From NCBI GenBank assembly GCA_900320795.1, contig ONTQ01000011.1, forward strand, positions 1 through 55,487: a DNA stretch of 55,487 bases, read 5' to 3'. Under the pieces are notes generated by a model, which saw nothing but the letters and a program-made list of their open reading frames with translations, ran no database searches and had not been told where the DNA came from. The stretch comes from an uncultured Bacteroidales bacterium (GTDB taxonomy: Bacteria > Bacteroidota > Bacteroidia > Bacteroidales > UBA932). Below, one piece after another: positions 35,503-43,618 of this stretch. The position numbers and the translations under genes were made by a program. Numbering within the stretch: position 1 is the first letter of the stretch; every line of letters begins with the position of its first letter.

Positions 35503-37059
35503 ATGAAAAAGTTTTCATCCCTGCTTGTCGGCCTGGCCTTTTTGGCCGCCTCTTGCATCCAGCGGCAGCCCGCCGTGGTGCCGGCCTGGCAGGAGGGATG
35601 GGGTGACCAGGGCAACGGAACGTATATCAATCCCGTCCTGAATGCCGATTTCTCGGATCCGGACGCTATCCGGGTAGGGGATACCTACTATATGGTGGCA
35701 TCCGATTTCCATTTTCTGGGCATGCAAATCCTGCAGTCCAAGGATTTGATGAATTGGGAGTACCTCACCCACTTGTATTCCCGTTTTGACTATCCCGGCT
35801 GGGAAACCAACGAGCGTTATTCCGGGGGCTCCTGGGCGCCCAGCATCCGCTATCATGACGGTCTCTTTTATGTCTATTTCTGCACGCCGGATGAAGGCCT
35901 CTTCATGACCAGCGCCCCCGCACCGGAAGGCCCTTGGGCCCCGCTCCACTGCGTAAAGGAAGTGTGGCACTGGGAAGACCCCTGTCCTTTCTGGGACGAA
36001 GACGGGCAGGCCTATCTGGGACACAGCGTATGGGGTGCCGGCCCTATCATTCTCCACAAGATGTCTCCCGACGGGAAACAGCTTCTGGACGAGGGCGAAG
36101 TGGTGTACCGCGGCCCGGTGGCCGAGGGAACCAAGATTCATAAGATGAACGGATACTACTATCTGAGCATCCCCGAAGGCGGCGTCGGCGGCGGTGTACA
36201 GGTGATTCTCCGCTCCACTTCCCTCTATGGCCCGTATGAGAAGCGGGTGGTGTTGGAGCAGGGTTCTACTCCGATCAACGGCCCGCATCAGGGAGCCATT
36301 GTGGATACCCCCGAAGGGGAGTGGTGGTTCCTCCACTTCCAGGATACGCCCGTGCTGGGCCGTGTAGTCCATCTGCAGCCCATGCATTGGCAGGAAGACT
36401 GGCCTGTGATGGGCGTGGACATCGACCGGAACGGGATTGGAGAGCCGGTTTACTGCTGGAAAAAACCGGCCGGTCTTAAGACGGCTCCCTCCTACCCGGC
36501 CACGTCGGACGATTTTTCCGCTCCTACCCTCGGTGCCCAGTGGCAGTTCAACCACAACCCGGTTCCGGAAGGGTGGTCCCTTACGGAGAACCCCGGGAAG
36601 CTTACCTGTCACGCCCTGAAGGCTTCCTCGTTCCGGGATGCCCGCAATACCCTGAGCCAGAAGCTCTTTGGCTACAAGGGAACCGTGACGGTGAAACTGG
36701 ATACCCGCCATTTCGAGGAAGGCTGCCGGGCGGGCCTCTCCGTCATGGGCTCGGTCATGCCCACCCTGGGCGTCAAGTTGGAAGGAGGCCGGCGCAGCCT
36801 TTATCTGGCGGCTGACGACGGGACGGAGTCCACCGTCCAGGCCCTCAAGGGCCATTCGGCCTTCCTCCGCTTCACCTATGACGCTCCGGCCGAATCCTTC
36901 CGGTTCTATTACTCCCCGGACGGAAAGGCCTTCCAACCGGTTGGAGAGCCCTTCGGCTGTTACAGGGCCAATTGGAAAGGTGTGCGCCCCGCCATCTATT
37001 CCTTCAATGTAAACGATGACGGCGGTTCGGCTGTGTTTGATGATTTTACCGTTCAATGA
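35503..37059 (+). CDS. GH43 arabinofuranosidase/xylosidase with C-terminal beta-sandwich
   Basis: Lipoprotein of 518 residues (SLLVGLAFLAASC). The five-bladed propeller carries the GH43 triad: Asp in NADFSDPDAIRVGDTYYMVA (base), Asp in WHWEDPCPFWDEDGQAYLGH (pKa modulator) and Glu in VAEGTKIHKMNGYYYLSIPE (acid). Blade motifs SGGSWAPSIRYHDGLFYVYF and GPHQGAIVDTPEGEWWFLHF fit. From about 325 to the end there is a GH43-C2-like sandwich (DDFSAPTLGAQWQFNHNPVP; AGLSVMG), common in subfamilies 10-12 and in beta-xylosidases. Probable alpha-L-arabinofuranosidase or beta-xylosidase; the subfamily call is uncertain. It starts 11 bp after the phosphoesterase gene and ends just before the duplicated leader cassette. 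Confidence 0.9.
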   Translation: MKKFSSLLVGLAFLAASCIQRQPAVVPAWQEGWGDQGNGTYINPVLNADFSDPDAIRVGDTYYMVASDFHFLGMQILQSKDLMNWEYLTHLYSRFDYPGWETNERYSGGSWAPSIRYHDGLFYVYFCTPDEGLFMTSAPAPEGPWAPLHCVKEVWHWEDPCPFWDEDGQAYLGHSVWGAGPIILHKMSPDGKQLLDEGEVVYRGPVAEGTKIHKMNGYYYLSIPEGGVGGGVQVILRSTSLYGPYEKRVVLEQGSTPINGPHQGAIVDTPEGEWWFLHFQDTPVLGRVVHLQPMHWQEDWPVMGVDIDRNGIGEPVYCWKKPAGLKTAPSYPATSDDFSAPTLGAQWQFNHNPVPEGWSLTENPGKLTCHALKASSFRDARNTLSQKLFGYKGTVTVKLDTRHFEEGCRAGLSVMGSVMPTLGVKLEGGRRSLYLAADDGTESTVQALKGHSAFLRFTYDAPAESFRFYYSPDGKAFQPVGEPFGCYRANWKGVRPAIYSFNVNDDGGSAVFDDFTVQ

Positions 37060-37060
37060 A

Positions 37061-37172
37061 GCGTGGAATATAAATAGTTGATAATTAATTATTTATGAAA
37101 AGTAGCTTAGCCTGGTTTACCTATACGATTTTGCGCAAATTGCTCATTGTCAGCTGCTTGTGCTCTACGGCC
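37061..37172 (+). repeat. Leader/signal-peptide cassette, copy B (partner at 29311-29422)
   Basis: This 112-bp block begins 1 bp after the GH43 stop and includes the 34-bp spacer, the ATG and the first 25 following codons of the GH51 gene. It aligns without gaps to 29311-29422 (81/112 bases). The intergenic part contains an AT-rich TTGATAATTAATTATTTATG, whereas the surrounding DNA is GC-rich. Confidence 0.75.
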
Positions 37173-39053
37173 CTATGGGCCGCTTTCCCGGCCGATGCTC
37201 AGGAAATCGACCTTCGGCATCCGGAGTCGCTGTCCCCTTATATTTTCGGACATAACCTGGAGCATACCCGGGCGGCCGTGAACGGAGGCCTCAGTGCCCA
37301 GATGCTTCAAAACCGGAAATTCGCCGGCAAGCCGTCCCGGAACCAGGGGCTGGCCCTGGGCTGGTTCGGTATCGGCCGGAAAGTGCTTTACCTGACGGAC
37401 GAGACACCCTCCTATACGCGCCATATCGGCATCCCCGACATGTATCGGGGCAATGAGCTCAAGGTGCAGGCCATCCAGAATCTGGAAGAAGGGCAGGAGG
37501 CCGGAATGGGACAGTATGGCCTGTTTGTCGCGGCGGGGCAGAGCTATGAACTGCGCACGGTGACCCGGGTGTCCCGCCCCTTGACCCTGACGGTGGATAT
37601 TACCGACCGTTTCGGGAAGAAGGTGTACGCCTCCAAAAAACTGAATCTGGCCCCGTCCGAAGACTGGGTGGTGAGCGAATTCACCCTGACGGCCTCTGAC
37701 AGCGATACCGACGCTTCCATCCGCTATCATTTCGACCGGCAGGCCGAACTGGTCTTCGGTGCCGTCTCCATGCTGCCTGCGGGCCATTTCCACGGCATGA
37801 GGGCCGATGTGGTGGAGAAACTGAAAGCCATCGGCCCCCGCATGCTGCGCTGGCCGGGCGGTAATTTTGCCGGAGAATACCGATGGAAAGACGGTTTGCT
37901 TCCCGTGGACCAGCGTGCGCCCCTCCAGGCCGCCATGGAGATAGAAACGCAGCCCTTTTCCTGGGGCTATGACTTCCACGAGATTGGCACCGATGAATTC
38001 ATGGCCTTGTGCCGGGAGGTGGGTGCCCAGCCGATGTTGACGCTGAACCTGGCTTGGAGTTCCCCGGAGGAAAGCGCGCAGTGGGTGGAATACTGCAATG
38101 GCTCCGCCGATACGGAATACGGCCGCAGGCGTGCCGAAAACGGCCACCCCGAACCCTATCACGTGCGTTTCTGGTCTTTGGGCAACGAGATGGGGTATGG
38201 GCACATGGAAGGCCCGCAGGGGTCTTCGGCCTATGCAGAGCTGGCCCAGCGGCATGTGGATGCCATGCTGGCGGTTTCGCCGGAGCTGGAACTGTGTTCT
38301 TCCGGTCCCTATCCCAATGACGACTGGGCCAGGCACAGTGCGGCACGGATGGCAGAGAAAGTGCAATACACTTCTGTCCACCACTATGCCAACCCTGCCG
38401 GCGGGCGCCATTTTGTGACGCCGGAGGAAACGGAAACCACGTATCGGGATATTGTGGCCTCGCTCGATGGCAATATCCATCAGGCCCGGAGAATGCGGGA
38501 AAGCCTGGATGCGACCGGAAAAAAGCTTCATATGTCCTTTGACGAATGGAACCAGTGGTATGCCTGGAACCGCCCCAGCTGCGTGGCCGAGGGCATCTAT
38601 TCGGCCCGGGTGCTGCATTTCTACCTGAATGAGAGCAATGCGCTGGATATGCCGCTGGCCTGTTATTTCCAGCCGGTGGGGGAAGGTGCCATCCTCATTA
38701 CGCCTCAGGGGAGCCGTCTTACCGCCAATGGCCAGGTTTTCGCCCTGCTGAAAGCCCACCAGGACGGGATGCGCTGTCCGGTGAGCGGCAACGGGGATTA
38801 TTCCACGGCGGCAACGCTTAGGGACGGAGTCCTGACCGTAAGCTGGGTCAACGATTCCTACGATACGGACAGAACCTTTAGCCTCCCGGTGAGAGGGGAG
38901 GTGTTGGAGGCTTCGCTTCTGTGCTCCGATGATGTCCGGCCGCATTCCTACTTTGAGGAGAAGGAGTTGCCGGTAAGCCGGCAGCGGAAAGCGGTGTCGG
39001 CCACTCTGCCGCCCCATAGCGTGGCCCTGATCCGTATTCGTCTGAAAAAATAG
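37095..39053 (+). CDS. GH51 alpha-L-arabinofuranosidase
   Basis: Exported protein of 652 residues; the signal peptide runs to ADAQ near residue 36. GH51 retaining enzymes release alpha-L-arabinofuranose. Motifs are LSPYIFGHNLEHTRAAVNGG, RMLRWPGGNFAGEYRWKDGL, acid/base Glu 365 in FWSLGNEMGYGHMEG and nucleophile Glu 484 in HMSFDEWNQWYAW, followed by the C-terminal sandwich (VSATLPPHSVALIRI). An inserted beta-sandwich-like segment lies at about 120-225. The first 26 residues match those of the GH106 protein at 29345 although the enzymes are unrelated. It is followed after 7 bp by the GH71/99-like gene, whose signal peptide also contains LIISCLC, a shorter echo of the same leader. Confidence 0.93.
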   Translation: MKSSLAWFTYTILRKLLIVSCLCSTALWAAFPADAQEIDLRHPESLSPYIFGHNLEHTRAAVNGGLSAQMLQNRKFAGKPSRNQGLALGWFGIGRKVLYLTDETPSYTRHIGIPDMYRGNELKVQAIQNLEEGQEAGMGQYGLFVAAGQSYELRTVTRVSRPLTLTVDITDRFGKKVYASKKLNLAPSEDWVVSEFTLTASDSDTDASIRYHFDRQAELVFGAVSMLPAGHFHGMRADVVEKLKAIGPRMLRWPGGNFAGEYRWKDGLLPVDQRAPLQAAMEIETQPFSWGYDFHEIGTDEFMALCREVGAQPMLTLNLAWSSPEESAQWVEYCNGSADTEYGRRRAENGHPEPYHVRFWSLGNEMGYGHMEGPQGSSAYAELAQRHVDAMLAVSPELELCSSGPYPNDDWARHSAARMAEKVQYTSVHHYANPAGGRHFVTPEETETTYRDIVASLDGNIHQARRMRESLDATGKKLHMSFDEWNQWYAWNRPSCVAEGIYSARVLHFYLNESNALDMPLACYFQPVGEGAILITPQGSRLTANGQVFALLKAHQDGMRCPVSGNGDYSTAATLRDGVLTVSWVNDSYDTDRTFSLPVRGEVLEASLLCSDDVRPHSYFEEKELPVSRQRKAVSATLPPHSVALIRIRLKK

Positions 39054-39060
39054 AAAGCCT

Positions 39061-40941
39061 ATGAGAAACAGTTTGATAATCAGTTGTCTGTGTTTTTTGG
39101 TCGCGATGTCCTGTACGCAAAGGCAGGAGACTCCGGAAGGAGACCTGATGAGCGACACCTGGGTGGCCACGGACGCCCTGGGACGGCAGATGCCGCTGCC
39201 GGAGGCCGTCGGCCCTGTCAAGGACGGCCGCCATTTCACGGGCATCTTCTACATCACCTGGCACGGTGCGGGGAACCATAACCTGCCCGGTCCCTATACG
39301 GATGTGACCAAAATCCTGCAGGAGGACCCGTCGGCCCGACTGGACTCCCACCATCCGCTGTGGAAGTACGGCTCCTACCATTGGGGAGAGCCGGAGGCCG
39401 GTTATTTCCTGAGCCAGGACACCTGGCTCATGCGGCGGGACCTCTCCATGCTGCAGGATGCCGGCATCGATGTCCTCATCCTGGATGTCACCAACGGCGT
39501 CTGTTACTGGGACGAATGGGAACTGCTCCTGAGCACCATGGAGAAAATGCGTGAAGAGGGCAACCGTACTCCGCAGTTCACCTTCTGGTCCTACAACAAC
39601 AATCCCGTAAACGTGGTGACGCAACTGTTTGAGCGTTATTACAAGGCCGAAAAATACAAAGACCTCTGGTTCTGCTGGGACGGGAAGCCCCTGCTTCTGT
39701 ACAATGCCGACCCTTCCGTCGATGCCACCGGTAATTTCGACCGGAAGAAGGAAGACTATCCGGCCGAAATCTTCGACTTTTTCACTCTCCGGAACATGTG
39801 GTGGGGCTATTACGCCTGGGGAGCCGAGCATGAACATTCGGAAAATTCCCGTTATGTGGGTACGGAGGACAACTGGAGTTTCGGCTACAGCATGGACGAC
39901 GAGCGGGTCAGTCGGATGACACCTGAAGAACTGGCTTCCAAGCACCTCGGGAAAGTGGAGGAATGCGCCGTTACGCCCGCCCAGCATTCCCTGGGCATGG
40001 CCGGGGCCCACATGGGCGTCGGCAAGTCCTGGACGCGGGCAGGCGGAGAGCCGGCCCTGAACGAGAGGGACCTGCCCGAGGATGAAAGCCTGTCCGGCCT
40101 GGGCCTTTATTTCCAGGAGCGCTGGGAAGACGCCCTGGCGGTGGATCCGCCTTTCATCTACCTGAACGACTGGAACGAGTGGACGGCCGGAAAATACAAC
40201 TTCGGGGACACCTGGTTCCTGGGCCGGGAGAACAGCCCGTTCGCCTTCGTGGACCAGTACAATGCCGAATTCAACCGCACCATCCAGCCCATGAAGGGCG
40301 GCTATACTGATAACTATTACATGCAGATGGCCCGGAACATCCGCCGTTACAAGGGTGCCCGGCCCATTCCGGAGAACAAAGGATTCCGAAGCATCCGGGT
40401 GGACGGCTCGTTCAAGGACTGGGACAAGGTGAAGGTAACCTACCGCGACACGCGCGGGGATACGGCCTGGCGGGATGCCGACGGCTATGCCGGCCTGCAT
40501 TATACCGACACTTCGGGCCGAAACGATATCATCGAAGCCAAGGTGGCCATCGACCGGAAAGGGAGCGTGCATTTCTTTGCGAAAACGACGGCCGACATCA
40601 CCTCTTCCGAAGGCCCCGACTGGATGCTCCTTCTTCTGGACGCCGATCAGGATGCCTCCACAGGCTGGCACGGGTACGATTTCGTGGTGAACAGAATCCC
40701 CGGCCGGCTTATGGCGTGGAACGGCACCGGATGGTCTCCTGTGGCCGATATTCCCTACGCCGTCTCCGGAAACGGTCTGGAACTTTCCATCCCGATGGAG
40801 CTCCTGCACCTGGGCGGAAGTGCCGTAAGCTTCGACTTCAAATGGGCCGACAACTGCGGACCGCTGGAAGACCCCATGTTCCTCGCCGGCGACGCCGCCC
40901 CCAACCGCCGCTTCAATTACCGTTTTATCTGGAAACGCTGA
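39061..40941 (+). CDS. GH71/GH99-like lipoprotein with C-terminal CBM9-like domain
   Basis: Lipoprotein of 626 residues (MRNSLIISCLCFLVAMSC). The N-terminal domain (about 50-440) is a GH71/99-like TIM barrel: FTGIFYITWHGAGNHNLPGP, MLQDAGIDVLILDVTNGVC, TPQFTFWSYNNNP, KPLLLYNADPSVDA and FIYLNDWNEWTAGKY. The C-terminal domain (about 445-626) is a CBM9/DOMON-like sandwich beginning SIRVDGSFKDWDKVKVTYRD, with LLLLDADQDASTGWHGYDFV and a closing FNYRFIW strand. It is the second protein of the GH99/71 type here but not close to the one at 33289. It may be an endo-acting enzyme with its own binding module. Family membership is moderate; catalytic residues cannot be assigned by eye. Confidence 0.7.
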   Translation: MRNSLIISCLCFLVAMSCTQRQETPEGDLMSDTWVATDALGRQMPLPEAVGPVKDGRHFTGIFYITWHGAGNHNLPGPYTDVTKILQEDPSARLDSHHPLWKYGSYHWGEPEAGYFLSQDTWLMRRDLSMLQDAGIDVLILDVTNGVCYWDEWELLLSTMEKMREEGNRTPQFTFWSYNNNPVNVVTQLFERYYKAEKYKDLWFCWDGKPLLLYNADPSVDATGNFDRKKEDYPAEIFDFFTLRNMWWGYYAWGAEHEHSENSRYVGTEDNWSFGYSMDDERVSRMTPEELASKHLGKVEECAVTPAQHSLGMAGAHMGVGKSWTRAGGEPALNERDLPEDESLSGLGLYFQERWEDALAVDPPFIYLNDWNEWTAGKYNFGDTWFLGRENSPFAFVDQYNAEFNRTIQPMKGGYTDNYYMQMARNIRRYKGARPIPENKGFRSIRVDGSFKDWDKVKVTYRDTRGDTAWRDADGYAGLHYTDTSGRNDIIEAKVAIDRKGSVHFFAKTTADITSSEGPDWMLLLLDADQDASTGWHGYDFVVNRIPGRLMAWNGTGWSPVADIPYAVSGNGLELSIPMELLHLGGSAVSFDFKWADNCGPLEDPMFLAGDAAPNRRFNYRFIWKR

Positions 40942-40945
40942 TATC

Positions 40946-43549
40946 ATGAAAAAGGGAGTCTTCTTGCTTTTGACATTTCTGGGTTTTTCCGCCGCGGCCG
41001 CCGCGCAGACGGCCACCACCTTCGAGATGCGCTATTTCACCCCGGATGCCAAGGCCGATGGCGTGACAGACTTCCACGGGGAAACCGAGTGGTTCACAAC
41101 GCCCCAGCGCGTGGAAATGCTGGGAAAATATGCCCGGTACGCCTCCCGTTTCTGGGGAGACCCCGGCCTGGACACGCCCCTTTTCGGGGAGGCAGAAGTG
41201 ACTGCTGCCCTTTCCCGCCTGAAGCCGCAGCCGCTTACCACGGTACGACGGACCATCCCTCTGGAGCAGTGGCGGGCTGTGGGTTACAAGAAGGGAAAAG
41301 AGGCCGATGTGGTGCGCCGCCACCGGGCCTGGACGGCCGGCGGAGCCCGGATAGAAGCCGGTGCGCTGGTTCTGGACGGTGCCACGGCCGCTCCACCCAT
41401 TGACCCCCTGGCGTGGCGTTTTCGCCTGAAAGCCTCCCTGTCCGGGGAATCTCGGGGCCTTGTGGTAAGTCTGGCCCATCCGGACGGAACGGCCACAGAC
41501 GTCTCTGTTCCGTCCCTTGAGGAATTTGAGCTTTACGGCTCTGTCCCCGATGGCGTGCTGTTTCTCTCCAGTGGAGGGAAAACCTTGCGGGAACTGCCCC
41601 TGAAGGCGGCTGTCTGCGGGTTGACCCTTGCCGGAAAATCGGCCCTGGAAGCCATCTCCCTGTATGATTTTGTGCGGCATGGAGAAGACAACGCCACCTC
41701 GTATTGGAGCGAGATGGTCTTCGAGGAAGACTTCGAGCCCGTCCCGTCCCTTGAAGGCTGGCAGGAAAGCGGGTATGATGATTCGGCCTGGGAGCCGGTA
41801 ACCCTGCCGTCGGCCCATGGCGGAGCCTCGCAGGCGGGGGAAGACTACTACCTTCGCACCCGCGTGAAGGTCGATGCTTTCTCACAGGCGTTCCTGCATC
41901 TGGATGCGCTGGATCCGGCTGGAGAGGTTTGGATCAACGGGCAGCCGGTAGCCGTCCTGAAAGGGCGCACGCCGTATCTGCTGGATGTCGCGGAATACCT
42001 GCATCCAGGGGAGGAGAACCTGATTGCCGTGAAGGTGAAGCCTTTCTACACCAACCAGACCGTGTTCCATGCCCCTTCGGACCATCACTTCGGCTGGTTC
42101 CTGGGAGAAACATGCCTCCTGCTTGTGGATACCCCCAACCGGATTACGGATGTCTATTCGTACACCGCGTCTCTGAACGAGAGGGAAGCGGTTCAGCATC
42201 ATAAGATTACCCTGCGAAGGGAGGGCTATGACTTTTTCTCCGGCCGGCTGTGCATCCGCTACAGCCCGTGGTTCCCGGAAGAGGGAGCCGTCGTGGCCGA
42301 GGAGGAATTCCCCGTGGAATTGCGTCCCCGGGTGGACAATGTGATTGAGCACGATGTAGTTGTGAAGGAACCCGCCTGCTGGAGTCCGGAAAAACCGCAA
42401 CTCTATAAGTTGGAAGTGATTCTGAAGGATGCGGATGGAAAACCCATCGACGACTGCGTGCTCACCACCGGCATCCGCCTCATCCGGCAGAAGGAAGGCG
42501 TTCTGTATGTGAACCATCGGCCCGAGGTGCTGGGCGGAGGACAGATTTTCGGCTACCGCCTGCCGCTGGAGACGGTGGCCCGCACGGTTTACTGTCCTCG
42601 TCCGGAGCAACTGATGCGGGAACTTCTGATGGCCAAGCGCCTGGGGAACCTTCTCCGCATCCACGTCCATGCGCGTACGTTGTCTCCGGAAGGCACCAAC
42701 GACCCCCGCCTGGCCCGCTGGGCCGACCAGTTGGGCCTGTACCTTATCTGGCAGACGCCGGCCTGGACCCGGGAAGGGGAAGGCTGGAACGTGGATATCG
42801 GCCATTATCCCGTGTATATGCGGGAGGTGTACAACCATCCGTCCATCGTGATGTGGGAGGCGGGCAACCATCCCAACTGGTTCCTCCGCCACGGCCCGCG
42901 CGAGACGCAGGACTATATGGCCGCTATCATCCCGGCCATCGCCAATACCGACAGCAGCCGGCTCATTTCCCCCACCACCGCCTGGAATGCCACGCACTAC
43001 GGCAATTATGAGGGAACGGTGGACTTGGAGGGCAATCCCCTGGAGCCCGAACCCTGGCTCATGCACCCCATGATGACGCGCGGCATCCAGGATTCCTACT
43101 CGGGATATGACAATCCCTGGAGCGAGATCCGTTCCATGCCCAGTCCGTGGGCCAAATGGACTCTGGAAGCCAAGGATTTATGCTATTACAACTTCGAGCA
43201 CGAGGAATCCATCGGCATGCCCAACTGGTCGCTGGCCCGGAAGGAACCCTGGTACCGGATAGACTCTTACGAGAAGAATTACGAGGACGGGAATATCGGC
43301 ACACGACTGACTTTTGACCAGTGGCGGGAGAGCCAGGCCTATCAGGCCTTCGGGGCCTGGGAGAGTATGAAGATGCAACTTCTGATGGGAACCAGCGGCT
43401 TTTCCTGGTGTTCCCTGGAATCAGGTCCCAATATGTTCACCTACCAGAAGCCGCTGGTGGATGCTTTCTGCGTGCCCAAACTGGCCTTCCATGCCAACCG
43501 GATGGCCTTCCAGCGCCTTTGGGCGGCCAGCCGGAGGGCCGGAGTGTAA
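40946..43549 (+). CDS. GH2-like glycoside hydrolase with altered acid/base motif and shortened C terminus
   Basis: Secreted protein of 867 residues (signal peptide ending AAAAAQ). GH2 sandwich domains are seen at about 255-400 (WQESGYDDSAWEPVTLPSA; VWINGQPVAVLKGRTPYLLD) and 400-510 (CWSPEKPQLYKLEVILKDAD). The TIM barrel (about 515-850) has MAKRLGNLLRIHVHA and HPSIVMWEAGNHPNWF. In most GH2 enzymes the latter motif ends GNE, with Glu as acid/base; here the residue is His 642. A Glu-rich CYYNFEHEES near 765 may hold the nucleophile. The N-terminal 250 residues form an extra domain I do not recognise. The protein stops at RLWAASRRAGV, where relatives seem to continue into another sandwich, so the C terminus may be lost. 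Either a distinct GH2-related group or a decaying gene. Confidence 0.78.
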   Translation: MKKGVFLLLTFLGFSAAAAAQTATTFEMRYFTPDAKADGVTDFHGETEWFTTPQRVEMLGKYARYASRFWGDPGLDTPLFGEAEVTAALSRLKPQPLTTVRRTIPLEQWRAVGYKKGKEADVVRRHRAWTAGGARIEAGALVLDGATAAPPIDPLAWRFRLKASLSGESRGLVVSLAHPDGTATDVSVPSLEEFELYGSVPDGVLFLSSGGKTLRELPLKAAVCGLTLAGKSALEAISLYDFVRHGEDNATSYWSEMVFEEDFEPVPSLEGWQESGYDDSAWEPVTLPSAHGGASQAGEDYYLRTRVKVDAFSQAFLHLDALDPAGEVWINGQPVAVLKGRTPYLLDVAEYLHPGEENLIAVKVKPFYTNQTVFHAPSDHHFGWFLGETCLLLVDTPNRITDVYSYTASLNEREAVQHHKITLRREGYDFFSGRLCIRYSPWFPEEGAVVAEEEFPVELRPRVDNVIEHDVVVKEPACWSPEKPQLYKLEVILKDADGKPIDDCVLTTGIRLIRQKEGVLYVNHRPEVLGGGQIFGYRLPLETVARTVYCPRPEQLMRELLMAKRLGNLLRIHVHARTLSPEGTNDPRLARWADQLGLYLIWQTPAWTREGEGWNVDIGHYPVYMREVYNHPSIVMWEAGNHPNWFLRHGPRETQDYMAAIIPAIANTDSSRLISPTTAWNATHYGNYEGTVDLEGNPLEPEPWLMHPMMTRGIQDSYSGYDNPWSEIRSMPSPWAKWTLEAKDLCYYNFEHEESIGMPNWSLARKEPWYRIDSYEKNYEDGNIGTRLTFDQWRESQAYQAFGAWESMKMQLLMGTSGFSWCSLESGPNMFTYQKPLVDAFCVPKLAFHANRMAFQRLWAASRRAGV

Positions 43550-43618
43550 CCCGCCTGTCGCCGTTCCGGTTCCGCAGCCATCGTTCCGGATGCCATTTCA
43601 TTGTCTATAAGCTGCAGT

